A stretch of DNA of 64,000 nucleotides from assembly GCA_964017045.1 (NCBI GenBank), contig OZ024796.1:26041010-26105009 (forward strand). Direction: 5' to 3'. Both the position numbers and the translations under genes were made by a program. Shown one piece after another: positions 29,914 to 41,290 of this stretch. The notes beneath the pieces were generated by a model that made no database searches, was not told the origin of the DNA, and saw nothing but the letters and a program-made list of their open reading frames with translations. Numbering within the stretch: position 1 is the stretch's first letter; each line of letters starts with the position of its first letter. This DNA comes from Omphiscola glabra (lineage: Eukaryota; Mollusca; Gastropoda; Lymnaeidae).

Positions 29914-30108
29914 TCCGGGTTTTTTTAGGAAATACCCGGCAGGTCCGAGTCCTTGTGTTAAAAAATGAGTTGTCTTCTCATTTTCTTTCACGTGTTCCAC
30001 CTAATGGGAAGACGTGAAATGTCCATGTGATAGAACCAGTAGAGATGACGACAGCCTCAAAGTGGAAGGCGACAAAATGCGAATTGCTTAGCAATATAAT
30101 CCTAACCC

Positions 30109-30205
30109 AGCGGTTCGCAAAAATTTTTTTTTTATTACCCCGGCTCTTAATAACATTTGCCAAGTTGTGGCGATCCACAACACAGAATTTTACCTTGACA
30201 GTGAG
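30109..30205 (+). mobile_element. truncated, diverged SPIN-like MITE fragment
   Basis: CAGCGGTTCGCAAA, then CTTAATAACATTTGCC, AAGTTGTGGCGATCC and CACAGAATTT in the order seen in the left half of copies A-D. The right half is missing. Confidence 0.5.
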
Positions 30206-30795
30206 AAACGGGTGTTGAGGGGAAAAAAAAAAAAGGGGGGGGGATAAAAATGTGTTAGAACTGACTGTCAAAGACGTACTATTATTTTGATAAAGGGTTA
30301 GAGGAAGCAGAAATGGGGGCTAAATGCTCAATATATATACATATACAGCCTCATCCGCTCCAACGGAACTTGCCGGCAACACTGCCTGAATGCGCTGGAC
30401 ATATTGATCTGTTTTCAATCGATTTTGCATTCAGTCTCACTCTTCCTTTCCTTACGAGGTCTTTTGAATTTATCCCCCCCCCCCCCCAAAACCCCCTTTA
30501 AAAAAAGAAAGTTTGTATTTGGGGGGAAAAAATCCCTTCCCCACTCCGTCGGGGCCTTGAGATCACGTGACATCCAGCTGCCAAGATGGTCGTCAAGTTT
30601 CTACTGATAGAGTAGCCAGATTCGGACTATGCTCAAGTGGTTCAACTATCCACACGTAACTCACCGGTCCTGGATCACTGGAGCTTTGTGAAATTCGTAA
30701 GACGTGTGTCCTTAACTAGAATACGACAGCGTCATTCGCGCATGCGCAAACACAAATAACTGTGCCAGTTTAAATACATTTTATTTACGGGGGGG
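30206..30795. other. intergenic, nothing recognised
   Basis: Short frames around poly-C and poly-A runs. No signature. Confidence 0.5.
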
Positions 30796-31140
30796 TCTCT
30801 ACTCTCTTATAAGTCTCTACTCTCTTATAAGTCTCTACTCTCTTATAAGTCTCTACTCTCTTATATGCCTCTACTTTCTTATGTCTCTACTCTCTTATAA
30901 GACTCTACTCTCTTATATGTCTCTACTTTTTTATATATCTCTTTTCTGCTATATGTCTCTACTCTGTTATATGTCTCTACTCTGTTATATGTCTTTACTC
31001 TGTTATATGTCTCTACTCTGTTATATGTCTCTACTCTGTTATATGTCTTTACTCTGTTATATGTCTCTACTCTCTGTTATATGTCTCCGCTCTGTTTTAT
31101 GTAATATGTCTCTACTTTGTTATATGTCTGTAATCTCGTT
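30796..31140. repeat. 18-bp tandem repeat, two successive types
   Basis: First TCTCTACTCTCTTATAAG units, then TATGTCTCTACTCTGTTA units. Because 18 is a multiple of 3 the array stays open for 169 codons (MSLLCY repeats), a by-product. Confidence 0.94.
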
Positions 31141-31197
31141 ATGTGTTTCTATTATCACAATTTATCAACCATTTGTTTTTCAACCATGTGTCTTGCT

Positions 31198-31378
31198 GAA
31201 AGTTGGTATGTCTTTAGTTCGTATGTCTTTTGTTGGCATGTCCTTAGTTGACATGTCCTTAGTTGACATGTCTTTAGTTGACATGTCTTTAGTTGACATG
31301 TCTTTAGTTGACATGTCCTTAGTTGACATGTCCTTAGTTGACATGTCCTTTGTTGGCATGTCCTTATCATGTATGTCT
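31198..31378. repeat. 15-bp tandem repeat, about 12 copies
   Basis: Units of ATGTCTTTAGTTGAC. Follows the 18-bp array after about 60 bp and shares the ATGTCT core, so the two arrays may have a common origin. Confidence 0.95.
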
Positions 31379-31913
31379 TTAATTGTTTAATTGGCTGTCA
31401 CCTATTTACCGCTCACCCAGTGCCCTGGTCGAATCAAATGGTGTCCAAAACAGACAAACCATTTTACAAATTAATTTCGTTCATCTTAAAATGTTTACAA
31501 AACTCTGCCCTCTCGTCATTCCCCGTTAAAATAAATTGTCGATGTGGCCAATTTAAAAAAAAAATGAATATGTCCTTGCTTTGTTTGGAATCTTAACATA
31601 CAAACAGACGAATAGGAATGGAAACAAACAAACACACAAGCAAACTGTGTTTTTTTCTTTATCACCCCGAACCCAGCATGAAGCTCTCCATCCTCCTTAG
31701 GCCTGATGATGAGCCCTCGCTGTCTCCTCCCGGCCTGATTGAATTTGATGTCCTCCACTCGCCTGTCGTCTATCGATCGGTTTCTAATGCAATCTATTTT
31801 TAATTCCCCCCCCCCCCCCCACACACCTTTTGGCCGAGCCGTACTGCTGGAATGTTTCAAAATAATTTAAACCCTTTACCATCCAACTGTTTCTTTACAT
31901 CAAGGCCGCGTCT
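31379..31913. other. intergenic, nothing recognised
   Basis: A 114-codon minus frame (31,516-31,860) has no recognised domain. A C run of about 14 lies at 31,807-31,820. Confidence 0.5.
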
Positions 31914-32081
31914 CAGTGGCGTAGCGAGGGGGGGGGGCAAGGTGGGCATCATGCCCCGGGCGCTACTCACAAAGGGGCGCCAAATGGTATATTTTACATA
32001 TAATATTGTATGGTTTTCGAATAGGGAGGGCGCTCAAAAGGTATTGTGCCCCGGGCGCGAGTTAAGCTCGCTACGCCACTG
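31914..32081 (-). mobile_element. hAT MITE family CAGTGGCGTAGCGAG, copy 4
   Basis: 168 bp, reverse orientation, with a perfect 8-bp target-site duplication CCGCGTCT (31,906-31,913 and 32,082-32,089). Both ends intact. Confidence 0.93.
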
Positions 32082-32265
32082 CCGCGTCTATACATTTCTT
32101 ACTACCCGAATGCGATCTCTCGGTGGTAGTGACACACTTCCTATTTAATTTATTCGATATTTAATGGTGCATCGACTCTTTATGGGACTGAATCTAACCA
32201 GTGGGTTACCTGACTGAGAGAACTAGGTACACTGTATAACTGGTACAAGTACGTAGATCAGCCAT

Positions 32266-32705
32266 GGCTTGACAGTTGACCAGGTCAATTGGGCAGTCAG
32301 TCCCAGGGCTTGACAGTTGACCTAGTCAATGGGGGTAGCCAGTCCCAGGGCTTGACAGTTGACCTAGTCAATGGGCAGCCAGTCCCAGGGCTTGACAGTT
32401 GACTTAGTCAATGAGCAACCAATCCTAGGGCTTGACAATTGACCTAGTCAATGAGCAGCCAGTACCAGGGCTTGACAGTTGACCTAGTCAATGAGCAGCC
32501 AGTCCCAGGGCTTGACAGTTGACCTAGTCAATGAGCAACCAGTCCTAGGGCTTGACAGTCGACCTAGTCAATGAGCAGCCAGCCCCAGGGCTTGACAGTT
32601 GACCTAGTCAATGGGCAGCCAGTCCCAGGGCTTGACAGTTGACCTAATCAATGAGCAGCCAGTCCCAGGGCTTGCCAGTTGACCTAGTCAATGAGCAACC
32701 AGTCC
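32266..32705. repeat. 40-bp minisatellite, about 11 copies
   Basis: Units of CCAGGGCTTGACAGTTGACC plus TAGTCAATGAGCAGCCAGTC, with scattered single-base variants. Confidence 0.96.
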
Positions 32706-32834
32706 GAGGTGTTCGTATCAACAAAGCATCAGCCGCCAAGTCAGAAACTTCAATACTTTAAGTCAGTGTTTCACAACCTTTTCTACATGCTACATCCCTT
32801 ACGACTTGTTTTATAACATATCACAACCCCAAAG

Positions 32835-32906
32835 CTACGATATTAGGTGCTTAACTAAGTCTCGCCCCAAAGCTACGAGGTGAGGTGCTTAACTAAGTCT
32901 CGCCCC
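32835..32906. repeat. 37-bp direct duplication
   Basis: Two copies of CTTAACTAAGTCTCGCCCC with the preceding AAAGCTACGA block. It sits after a CAGTGTTTCACAACC segment (32,764) that resembles a hAT-type end. Confidence 0.7.
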
Positions 32907-33296
32907 ATCTAAAAAAAAAGTAACAACTAAATGTAAATTTGAAGAACAAAAATTGACTTCTATATTTTAAAATTTGAATTAAAAAGACAATTGCAGTATT
33001 TATAATAATAAACGTGGTTTATCTTCTCTGCTATAGGTGATTTGTGGTTTTTTTCCCCTCTAGGCTCATATTTTAAAGACATATTTGAATTGATCCCTTA
33101 TGAAAGTTAGCGTTGAACCATTGCAACTACTAGCAGAGCAACTGTAACCGGGGAAGGGGGGGGAGCTCCTAAATACAGGCAAAGCAGCCAACTAACTGCT
33201 GGGAGCGCCCAATGCTGGGGGCGTCATTTTCATACCAAACAAAAATTTGGTTAATGCTGTTCATAGGAAATAAGTGTCACATACATCAGTGGTTCT
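32907..33296. other. intergenic, nothing recognised
   Basis: A+T-rich, no structure recognised. Confidence 0.5.
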
Positions 33297-33490
33297 CAAA
33301 CGTCCTAATGCCACGACCCTTTAATACAGTTCCACGTGTTGTGGCGCCCCCCAACTACAAAATTATTTTCGTTGCTACTTCACAACTGTAGGATATATGT
33401 GTTTTCCGATGGTCTTAGGCGACCCCTGGGGAAGGGTCGTTTGACCCCCCCCCCCCCAAGGGGTCGCGGTCCACAGATTGAGAACCGCTG
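33297..33490 (+). mobile_element. SPIN-like hAT MITE, copy C
   Basis: 194 bp with CAGTGGTTCTCAAA at the left and ATTGAGAACCGCTG at the right, and the internal GTGTTTTCCGATGGTCTTAG block. Flanks (ACATACAT, ACGTAGAG) agree only partly. Has an internal C run. Confidence 0.88.
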
Positions 33491-34145
33491 ACGTAGAGCA
33501 ACTCTTCGGTAACAGGCCTATTGTTTTAACAAGCAAAAGAGAAATAAGGGTACATCACTCTGTTTTAATACAATAATTGGACAGCTCAAACCAAATTTAA
33601 TTTTGTTAAAACAACTTGTAGACGGTTAGAAAACAATGGCGTTCATTGATAAACAATATTTAGTGGATTGCTTAAATTTTTTGAATGAAAAAATACTTTG
33701 AATTAGAATAGAAATGAAAATATTTTTTGGGGTAAAACTAATTAATAATTAGGGCACTTTTGATAACAGAAATAGTTTTTTCGATTGAACTACTTTTTAA
33801 AAAAAATGTTTTTATTTTTTTGAAATCCTTTAAATTAACTTGTATTTTGATCATGGCTGGCAAAATCTTTGGACGGCTAATTGACCCAGTTCCCGTCAAA
33901 CTATGTAGCTGAAACTTGGCACGTAGAATCGTTGCAGATCGCAACACATTCTATCAAATTTTCACCTCCCTCACCCCCCCCCCCAGGTTTTTTTTAAAAA
34001 AAAGATACGTTTTTCCTGATTATAGAGATGTCATCGGCGCTTTTGCAATCAAAATAACCAGAAAAAAATTGCTGGAATAGTTAACTAGTATGATGCAAAT
34101 TATTATTATTTTAACTTTTAAAAAAACCCACTAAAATTTAGAACT
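33491..34145. other. intergenic, nothing recognised
   Basis: A+T-rich, poly-T and poly-A runs only. Confidence 0.55.
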
Positions 34146-34233
34146 GCCTGGGGCACCAAACATTGCCTGGGGCACCAAACATTGCCTGGGGCACCAAACA
34201 TTGCCTGGGGCACTAAACATTGCCTGGGGCGCC
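34146..34233. repeat. 19-bp tandem repeat, about 4.6 copies
   Basis: Units of GCCTGGGGCACCAAACATT, almost identical. Confidence 0.95.
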
Positions 34234-34757
34234 AATATAGCTGAGGCCAGCCCTGACTGTAACAATTTCGACCGTAACTAAGGGTGTCAATGCAAGCATA
34301 CTATACCCTTGAAATTACGCCATATTTCGGGTCAAACACTAATATCAAGCTATAAGTGGAAATATAGATTATGACTTGTGTTTTTTTTTTAAATCTGTTT
34401 CCTGACAGCAAAATGAATTCATTCTCTTTTAGCGGTACCGTAATTGAATAGGCAGCCATTTAAAACTGTATCTTGAACTGTTTGCATACGAAAAACCAAT
34501 AAGTTAATGGCTTTAATTTGATTATAATGAAGTAGAAATGATACAATGTAACGTTTTGACGTCCCCAAATTAAACTTGTATTTTGATTTTTGCCCAATTC
34601 CAACCGCAATCCCCTTAAACAAAAGCACTGATATTGTAACATATATTGTTTTTCGGGAGCTATTTTTCATCCGCACTTTCACCGAATCTGCGTTTTACCC
34701 TCGCGCACAATATCGAGGTTCCGGTGCATTTAATCTTGTTCCTTCCTTCGCCAGGGC
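34234..34757. other. intergenic, nothing recognised
   Basis: Overlapping frames of 60-98 codons on both strands without family features. Confidence 0.5.
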
Positions 34758-35008
34758 GGTGGTTGTCCATGGTTGCCCGTGGTTGTCCATGGTTGCCCAT
34801 GGTTCTCCATGGTTGCCCGTGGTTCTCCAAGGTTGTCCATGGTTGCCCGTGGTTGTCCATGGTTGCCCGTGATTGCCCGTGGTTGCCCATGGTTTTCCAT
34901 GGTTGCCCATGGTAGCACATGGTTGCCCGTGGTTGTCCATGGTTGCCCGTAGTTGTCCATGATTGTCTATGGTTGCCCGTGGTTGTCCATGGTTGCCCGT
35001 GGTTGCCC
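34758..35008. repeat. 10-bp tandem repeat, about 25 copies
   Basis: CATGGTTGCC, CGTGGTTGTC and variants with a strict 10-bp rhythm, close to one helical turn. Open frames on both strands (up to 132 codons) are by-products. Confidence 0.95.
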
Positions 35009-35276
35009 CATAAATAGCGTTCATCAGTTCCACTGAATATAATTGTTCGTCGGCAGCAGCATGTGTTGGAGTGAAGTTTGTGATCGCTACCATCCCCCTT
35101 ATTTGTGTTTAATCAAAATAGATCCACCGGTGAACGTAACCCAATTTTAACAAATGATCGATCCTATTTGCCCATTACGCCACTGACCCCCCCCCCAAAA
35201 AAAACCCCCCCCATCAAAAACGCCTTCTACGTACAAAAATCCTGATGACATCACTAAACAATTTGTTCCTTTAAGC

Positions 35277-35476
35277 CAGTGGTTCTCAACCTTCTTAATG
35301 CCTCGACACTTACTTACAGTTCCTCACATATTGTGGCGACCCCCAACCACAAAATTATTTTCGATTCTTATTCATAACTCTAAGGTATATATATTTTCCG
35401 ATGGTCGTAGGCGACCCCTTTGAAAAGGGTTGCTCGACCCCCATTGGGGTCGCGACCCACAGGTTGAGAACCGCTG
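35277..35476 (+). mobile_element. SPIN-like hAT MITE, copy D
   Basis: 200 bp with intact ends (CAGTGGTTCTCAACC and GGTTGAGAACCGCTG), flanked by a perfect 8-bp duplication CTTTAAGC (35,269-35,276 and 35,477-35,484). Best preserved of the family here. Confidence 0.93.
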
Positions 35477-35484
35477 CTTTAAGC

Positions 35485-37027
35485 TTCTCATCAACGACAA
35501 ATTTAAGATCTGGACGTAAATGAGTGGACAGGCGAAGGTTTAATGGGCTGTAACTTGGAGTTTTTTTAAGTTACGACAAAGTGGCAATATTTACTTTGCA
35601 TTAAGGAGCAGGCTTATTTTTACATATTTGAATTTAATTTTTTTAAATATGTTATTGGGGGGGGGGGATGAAAACCAAAAGCTTGCCAATTAGGCCTGGG
35701 TCCTGGGTTGTATTCTGTCAAGGTGATTTTATGTTTCTTTTTGTAATTAAAACATGTTTTCTCATGCTGACCATCGATAAATACATTATTTTAGCTCCCA
35801 GTTAGGGAGTCTATAAAACAGTTTTAGATGTTGTTCTCGTTGTTCTTGTTTTTTTGTGTGGTAAAAACAACGAAACAAAACAATAATTATTCTCCACTTT
35901 TAATATGGCTGCATATTCCCGTTGCATGTTGTTGTTTCTTGTTGTTGTAAAGAAGTACCCGGGGTAGTGTGTCAACAAAACACTCAATAAAACAAAAACA
36001 TCAAACAAACAAAAAAAAAAAAAAAAAAAACCAACAACAATTATTTTCCACTTTTTAATATGACTGCAGATTCTCATTAATGCAGTCCGAACACATTATT
36101 TAAAAAAAGAATTACCTTGCGGTTTAACGATCCATCACATCTATTCTCAACCATTTTTTTAACACCTGGAGATTCGAAGGATAGGAGAAATAATTGACAG
36201 GCTGCCGTGGCAAAAAATATAACAATGAATTTCTTTACATCATAGTTTGATCTATGGGTTTTTTAATACATCATAGAAACAATCTTTAAGCAGTTATCTC
36301 TGTCCTGCACATCACCATTCCAATGAGCCAGTTTTTTTTAAATTATTTTTTAAAATCGCTCATTCATCATATTTTTAAATGTTTTTTTTTTAGAGGGATG
36401 AATATGACTGTGGGTTTCACAAAGTTTCCATCCAAGCCTTATTCAACACGGAGCTCCCGAAATATGAGTTTCCCTCAAGCAGAAACCCATCTCTCCTGCG
36501 TTGAAAAAGGTTTGAAAATAAATCTTCCCTTTCGTAGCTACCACATTTGTGCCCGGAGAAAGAGATGTTGATACTGCAAGCAGCTGCTGCCCAAAGTTCT
36601 CTTTGTCAATCTGGGTGACCACATGAGCAGCTCTCGTCCGGATGGTCCCGCTACATTTCACCATCGGACACAAACGAATCATAAGTTCAACGCCGGTAAC
36701 ATCTTCGCGGATCGGAGATAAATCTCTGCGGGCAGACACTGCACCGCGAGCCGGTGGTTGAGCACCACTGATCTAGTACATCCAAAAAGTCATAAACATC
36801 CAAAACGTTTTTTTTGCGAATTTTAATAGGCTTATTTTTCGATAAATGCATGTAACGTAAAAAAACAAAAAAGTTTCCAATTTCCGAGTTATAATATTTT
36901 AAATGGATGGCGAAATGTATCTTAATCGAACATTTCTACTCGAATGTACCTCGTCTCTTTGAAAAATAAAAACAAGCGCCGTGTTAAAAAAATATAGATT
37001 CCTCAATCCAAGACAATGGTCGGAGCT
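35485..37027. other. intergenic; one hAT-like end near 36.77 kb
   Basis: Contains two related segments (35,880-35,905 and 36,035-36,070) with ACAACAATTATT and TCCACTTTTAATATG, an old local duplication. On the minus strand from about 36,773 the sequence starts CAGTGGTGCTCAACCACCGG, like a hAT end, and leads into a 98-codon frame (36,739-36,443). No matching second end was found. Confidence 0.45.
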
Positions 37028-37083
37028 CAAGATAACACAGGCGCTCAAGATAACACAGGCGCTCAAGATAACACAGGCGGTAC
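37028..37083. repeat. 18-bp tandem repeat, 3 copies
   Basis: Three units of CTCAAGATAACACAGGCG. Confidence 0.93.
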
Positions 37084-37277
37084 AGGAAGTTGATTTGAGA
37101 GAAAATGTCGAAAGAAAAAAAAAATCAATAGAACTATTTATACAAGAAGAAGATTTAAGTACTTTTTATCAATGAGGCACTCCCCCACAATCCCCAACAC
37201 GAGAGACGGGCAAGATGCTGGGCCTAAAATATTTAAATGGTATTTTTACGTGGAGGCAGTTTATTGGTCATATGTGG

Positions 37278-37465
37278 CAGTGGCGTATCGAGGGTTAAGG
37301 CCAATAGGGACGGGTCAAGAGTTTCGCCACCCCCTTCCACTAAAAAAACGCTGGAGTGGACTGAAAATGACCCCCCCCCCACCCAAATCCATATAAAGAA
37401 AAAAGAATTGCCGCCCAGAGAGACCATCCCGCCCCACACCCACGCACCCCCTTCCTACGCCACTT
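37278..37465. mobile_element. hAT-like MITE, CAGTGGCGTA ends (decayed)
   Basis: 188 bp starting CAGTGGCGTATCGAGGG and ending CCTACGCCACT. Internal C-rich stretch and ATATAAAGAAAA block are shared with 28,606-28,760. No clean target-site duplication. Confidence 0.6.
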
Positions 37466-38221
37466 ATGCGTAATTCCGTTTAAAAATACACGCCACTGAC
37501 TAACGTTTCTACGCCCAAGAATTATTGCGTGTCAGGCGCATTAAAAATAAAATAGAGTGCAGCATATATGATATATCTATACTAAGGCGTCTAGCTCAGG
37601 CCGTCTCCATTGCAGGTGTGTTCAATGGGTTGGCCTAACATCTAAAAACATTTTTTATTTAATATCCCTCGACTCATAGTTTCTGATATGAGGCGCATTA
37701 GCTAATCAATATCGATCGCGGTATCTTTTCATCGTGTTCAACTGCTACATTATTATCATTATTTTCTTTTGGTAATCTGCTGAATGAGACCACGTGATCG
37801 TCTAACAATGGTTTCCCACGCGCCATGACAGCTCAGCACGCCACCACGTCCCAGTCATCAAGGGGCATAATCCACTCATTTCTCGTGAAAATGAAGACCC
37901 CCCCCCCCCCACCCCCACGGCAAACAATTGATAAAATCGATACGACGCACTACTTAACTTGTTTTAACAGGTGGAAGACATGACGGCTTAAAATAATAGA
38001 AATATTTGTTGAAGTTGATTAGCGCTAACTAGTTCTAGCGGCTCGACGAAAATAATAGAATGCGAATATTTAATCGGACGAAGCATGTTTTAATTTTTTT
38101 TTAATTTTGGGGGCAACATATTTTATATTACTTACTTATCGTAGATAAATTATTGTTGTGACGGAAGTTTAATTTAAATTCTTTTTTAGGGAAAAAAAAT
38201 ATTAAAAATGAAATGTATGAA
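37466..38221. other. intergenic, nothing recognised
   Basis: No repeat or gene seen. A C run lies at 37,898-37,910. Confidence 0.55.
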
Positions 38222-38360
38222 CAAGATATGTCAGGTGTGGCGCCCCAACGGTCCAACGACTAAGGGACATGATGCTGATGATGATGAACAAGATTATTTC
38301 GACTTGGAATCGAACCCAACTTCATAGGCTCGGCGGGCCGAGAACTCCACCAATCGATGA
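38222..38360 (-). mobile_element. tRNA-derived SINE-like element with ATC/GAT stretch
   Basis: Read on the minus strand: an A-box-like TTGGTGGAGTTCTC, then GGTTCGATTCC (an exact B-box match) about 40 nt later, then an ATC-rich run and TTGGACCGTTGGGGCGCC. Box order and spacing fit an RNA polymerase III promoter. The 3' part resembles gastropod LINE/SINE ends from memory. Confidence 0.45.
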
Positions 38361-38799
38361 AAACTTTCAAACATTTTTACAGAACTAAAGACAAAATATG
38401 ATTTTAACATTATAAATTTTTTTATTTATTGACTTTTATATAAAAAAAAGTATCTATATATTGGTAACGTTACGACGGGGTCGTTATTCAAATGAATCGC
38501 TAACCCCTCCTTAAGTCAGAATTTAGCGCAGCCAATGTTTCTTTACCGCAATTTTAAGCATGTGGTCCACAGTGTGTCTTAAACAGTTTGACCCAAAAGT
38601 TGCGCACCCTACATGAGCGAGGAAGGAAAGGCAGTTAAACGTAATGGAAATTCAAAATTTAAAAAATAGAATCAAGCTGAACCGATAAAAACTGTTCGAG
38701 TTCTAATCGATTGATGCGGACGTCGTGTGACGTTTGAGTGAGTAATTCAGTAGGCCGTCTGGCCAGACTCATGAATAACTCAGCATTGTTGTGTGTGCG
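38361..38799. other. intergenic, nothing recognised
   Basis: No structure recognised. Confidence 0.5.
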
Positions 38800-38905
38800 C
38801 GCGTGTGTGTGAGTGTGTGTGAGAGTGTGTGAGTGTGTGTGAGAGTGTGTGAGTGTGTGTGAGAGTGTGTGAGTGTGTGTGAGAGTGTGTGAGAGTGAGA
38901 GAGGT
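38800..38905. repeat. GTGTGTGAGA microsatellite
   Basis: Alternating GTGTGTGAGA and GTGTGTGAGT units. The 39-bp minisatellite begins about 30 bp further on. Confidence 0.95.
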
Positions 38906-38934
38906 TCGTCTTTACCGTGGAGGCTGTAGGGTTT

Positions 38935-39392
38935 TTCTATACTGTGGTCGGTATATTGTCTACTTTAGGGCCGTTCTCTACTGTGGTGGGTATATTGTCT
39001 ACTTTAGGGCCGTTCTCTACTGTGGTGGGTATATTGTCTACTTTAGGGTCGTTCTCTACTGTGGTGGGTATATTGTCTACTTTAGGGTCGTTCTCTACTG
39101 TGGTGGGTACATTGTCTACTTTAGGGCCGTTCTCTACTGTGGTGGGTATATTGTCTACTTTAGGGCCGTTCTCTACTGTGGTGGGTATATTGTCTACTTT
39201 AGGGCCGTTCTCTACTGTGGTGGGTATATTGTCTACTTTAGGGTCGTTCTCTACTGTGGTGGGTATATTGTCTACTTTAGGGTCGTTCTCTACTGTGGTG
39301 GGTATATTGTCTACTTTAGGGTCGTTCTCTACTGTGGTGGGTATATTGTCTACTTTAGGGTCGTTCTCTACTGTGGAGGGTAAATTGTATTC
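38935..39392. repeat. 39-bp minisatellite, about 11.7 copies
   Basis: Units of CTACTGTGGTGGGTATATTG plus TCTACTTTAGGGYCGTTCT with a C/T switch grouped in runs of units. Because 39 is a multiple of 3, two + frames stay open for more than 160 codons. Confidence 0.97.
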
Positions 39393-39761
39393 TGAAGGGT
39401 GGGGGATGGGGGTGGTTCTCTACTGTGTTGGGGTATATTGTCTACTGTAATCGGGGATGCGTTTGTTCTCTGCTGTGGAGAGTAAATGGTGACCTATTCA
39501 GGACATCATGATGTTATGTGGGAGATGAGTACCACATCTTTGGCTGATATAAGGGGATGTATATGAACAATGATGCAGTGTAGATGGTTGGTAAGGGATT
39601 TTGGGGGGGGGGGGGGAAATGTTTTGAGCTTTTGGTTGTTGGTGTTCACCCCCCTCCTCTCTCCACCCACCAAAATACATTTTAATTTCAGTTTTTATGA
39701 AGAAAAAAAAGCATGGGGGAAAAAGACGTAACTATCTGTAAAACTTTCAGAAGACAATGCA

Positions 39762-39923
39762 ATCTACATGTCATCTACATGTCATCTACATGTCATCTAC
39801 ATGTCATCTACATGTCATCTACATGTCATCTACATGTCATCTACGTGTCATCTACATGTCATCTACATGTCATCTACGTGTCATCTACATGTCATCTACA
39901 TGTCATCTACATGTCATCTACAG
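39762..39923. repeat. 11-bp tandem repeat, about 14.6 copies
   Basis: TCTACATGTCA units with an occasional TCTACGTGTCA variant. Not in phase with codons, so all three + frames read similar peptides. Confidence 0.96.
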
Positions 39924-40561
39924 CAATTTATCTGTTGATACATTCGCCACCAAGTCAAGCTGTTCTTTAATAAAAGGTATTGCCATTATTTATAGTTTGT
40001 ACAATTTGAGAACCATCTGATCTGGTCTGGAGATGGTAATAAAAGACGAGTAACAGATGAATTTATCCTTGAGGATTAACTTACTTACGAATGAAAACCC
40101 CAGGGATGGCACCTTACCGTGCTCACGAGTACTTAATCTTTAACCGAGAACGCTCCTCAACCCCCACCCCTCCCCCCGTCCCTTTTTTTTCTTTTTTTCT
40201 TTCTTCTTTCTATCTAATGATACCATTAGTACAGGAAACCATTAAACCCACCCCCCCCCAACTATTTCACAAACGTTTACATCAACATGAATCAAGAAAA
40301 AGTGGGATATCTGTATCTATAGCTTGGTACGACGATTTGTCGTCATATTTTGTACCAAGATTTCGGAGCACTTCCATGATCAGAAATCATTTTTTTTTAT
40401 CTTGTCAATTCATTCTTTGTACTCGAGTCAAAGCAATAATAACAACTTCAAAGCATGAAATGACATCATCCAACAACCCTTAGTCCCCCATGTTGAGTAC
40501 TAGACACATCCAACAAAACCTGACAATACCAACGATGTGTCGAAAATACAATCAGAGTTAT
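39924..40561. other. intergenic, nothing recognised
   Basis: A 130-codon frame (40,091-40,483) has no recognisable domain and crosses low-complexity T and C runs. Confidence 0.5.
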
Positions 40562-40757
40562 ATATACCATCTTGTCAGAGGTGGTATCATGGCTATCATA
40601 TATTCTCAGAGTTAGGACCATGGCTATACCATATCTTGTCAGAGGTAGTACCATGGCTATATCATATCTTGTCAGAGGTAGTACCATGACTATATCATAT
40701 CTTGTCTGAGGTAGGACCAAGTCTATATCAAATATTGTCAGATGTAGGACCATGGCT
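40562..40757. repeat. approx. 33-bp minisatellite, about 5-6 copies
   Basis: Units with ACCATGGCTATA, TCATATCTTGTCAGAGGTAG. Diverged. Confidence 0.85.
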
Positions 40758-40851
40758 GCTGGTGGGTGGAGTGCCATTGGCTGTGCCATCGAATATTTTA
40801 ACTTAACAGTGGCATCGGGCCAGGTGAAGATTGATGAGTTTTTTCTTTGCT

Positions 40852-41290
40852 GATCACATGAGGTCCCAGAAGATCCCAGACATATCACATGAGGTCCCAG
40901 AAGATCCCAGACAGATCACGTGAGGTCCCAGAAGGTACCAGACAGATCACATGAGGTCCCAGAAGATCCCAGACAGATCACATGAGGTCCCAGAAGATCC
41001 CAGACAGATCACGTGAGGTCCCAGAAGATCCCAGACAGATCACGGGAGGTCCCAGAAGGTACCAGAGAGATCACGTGAGGTCCCAGAAGATCCCAGACGG
41101 ATCACATGAGGTCCCAGAAGGTACCAGAGAGATCACGTGAGGTCCCAGAAGATCCCAGACAGATCACATGAGGTCCCAGAAGGTACCAGAGAGATCACGT
41201 GAGGTCCCAGAAGATCCCAGACAGATCACGTGAGGTCCCAGAAGGTACCAGACAGATCACGTGAGGTCCCAGAAGGTACCAGACAGATCC
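40852..41290. repeat. 31-bp minisatellite carrying CACGTG sites, about 14 copies
   Basis: Units of GAGGTCCCAGAAGATCCCAG plus ACAGATCACRT. Two variable sites: CACATG or CACGTG, and GATCCC or GGTACC. Seven units carry CACGTG, the E-box hexamer. Confidence 0.96.

Noticed and set aside
30881..31390. 169-codon frame rich in MSLLCY
   Set aside because: Product of the 18-bp and 15-bp arrays.
34660..35093. Several frames on both strands reading HGQPWTT or HGCPWL repeats
   Set aside because: 10-bp tandem array read in different frames.
38889..39450. Two overlapping + strand frames of 164 and 177 codons
   Set aside because: Both are frames of the 39-bp minisatellite, which has no stop in those frames.
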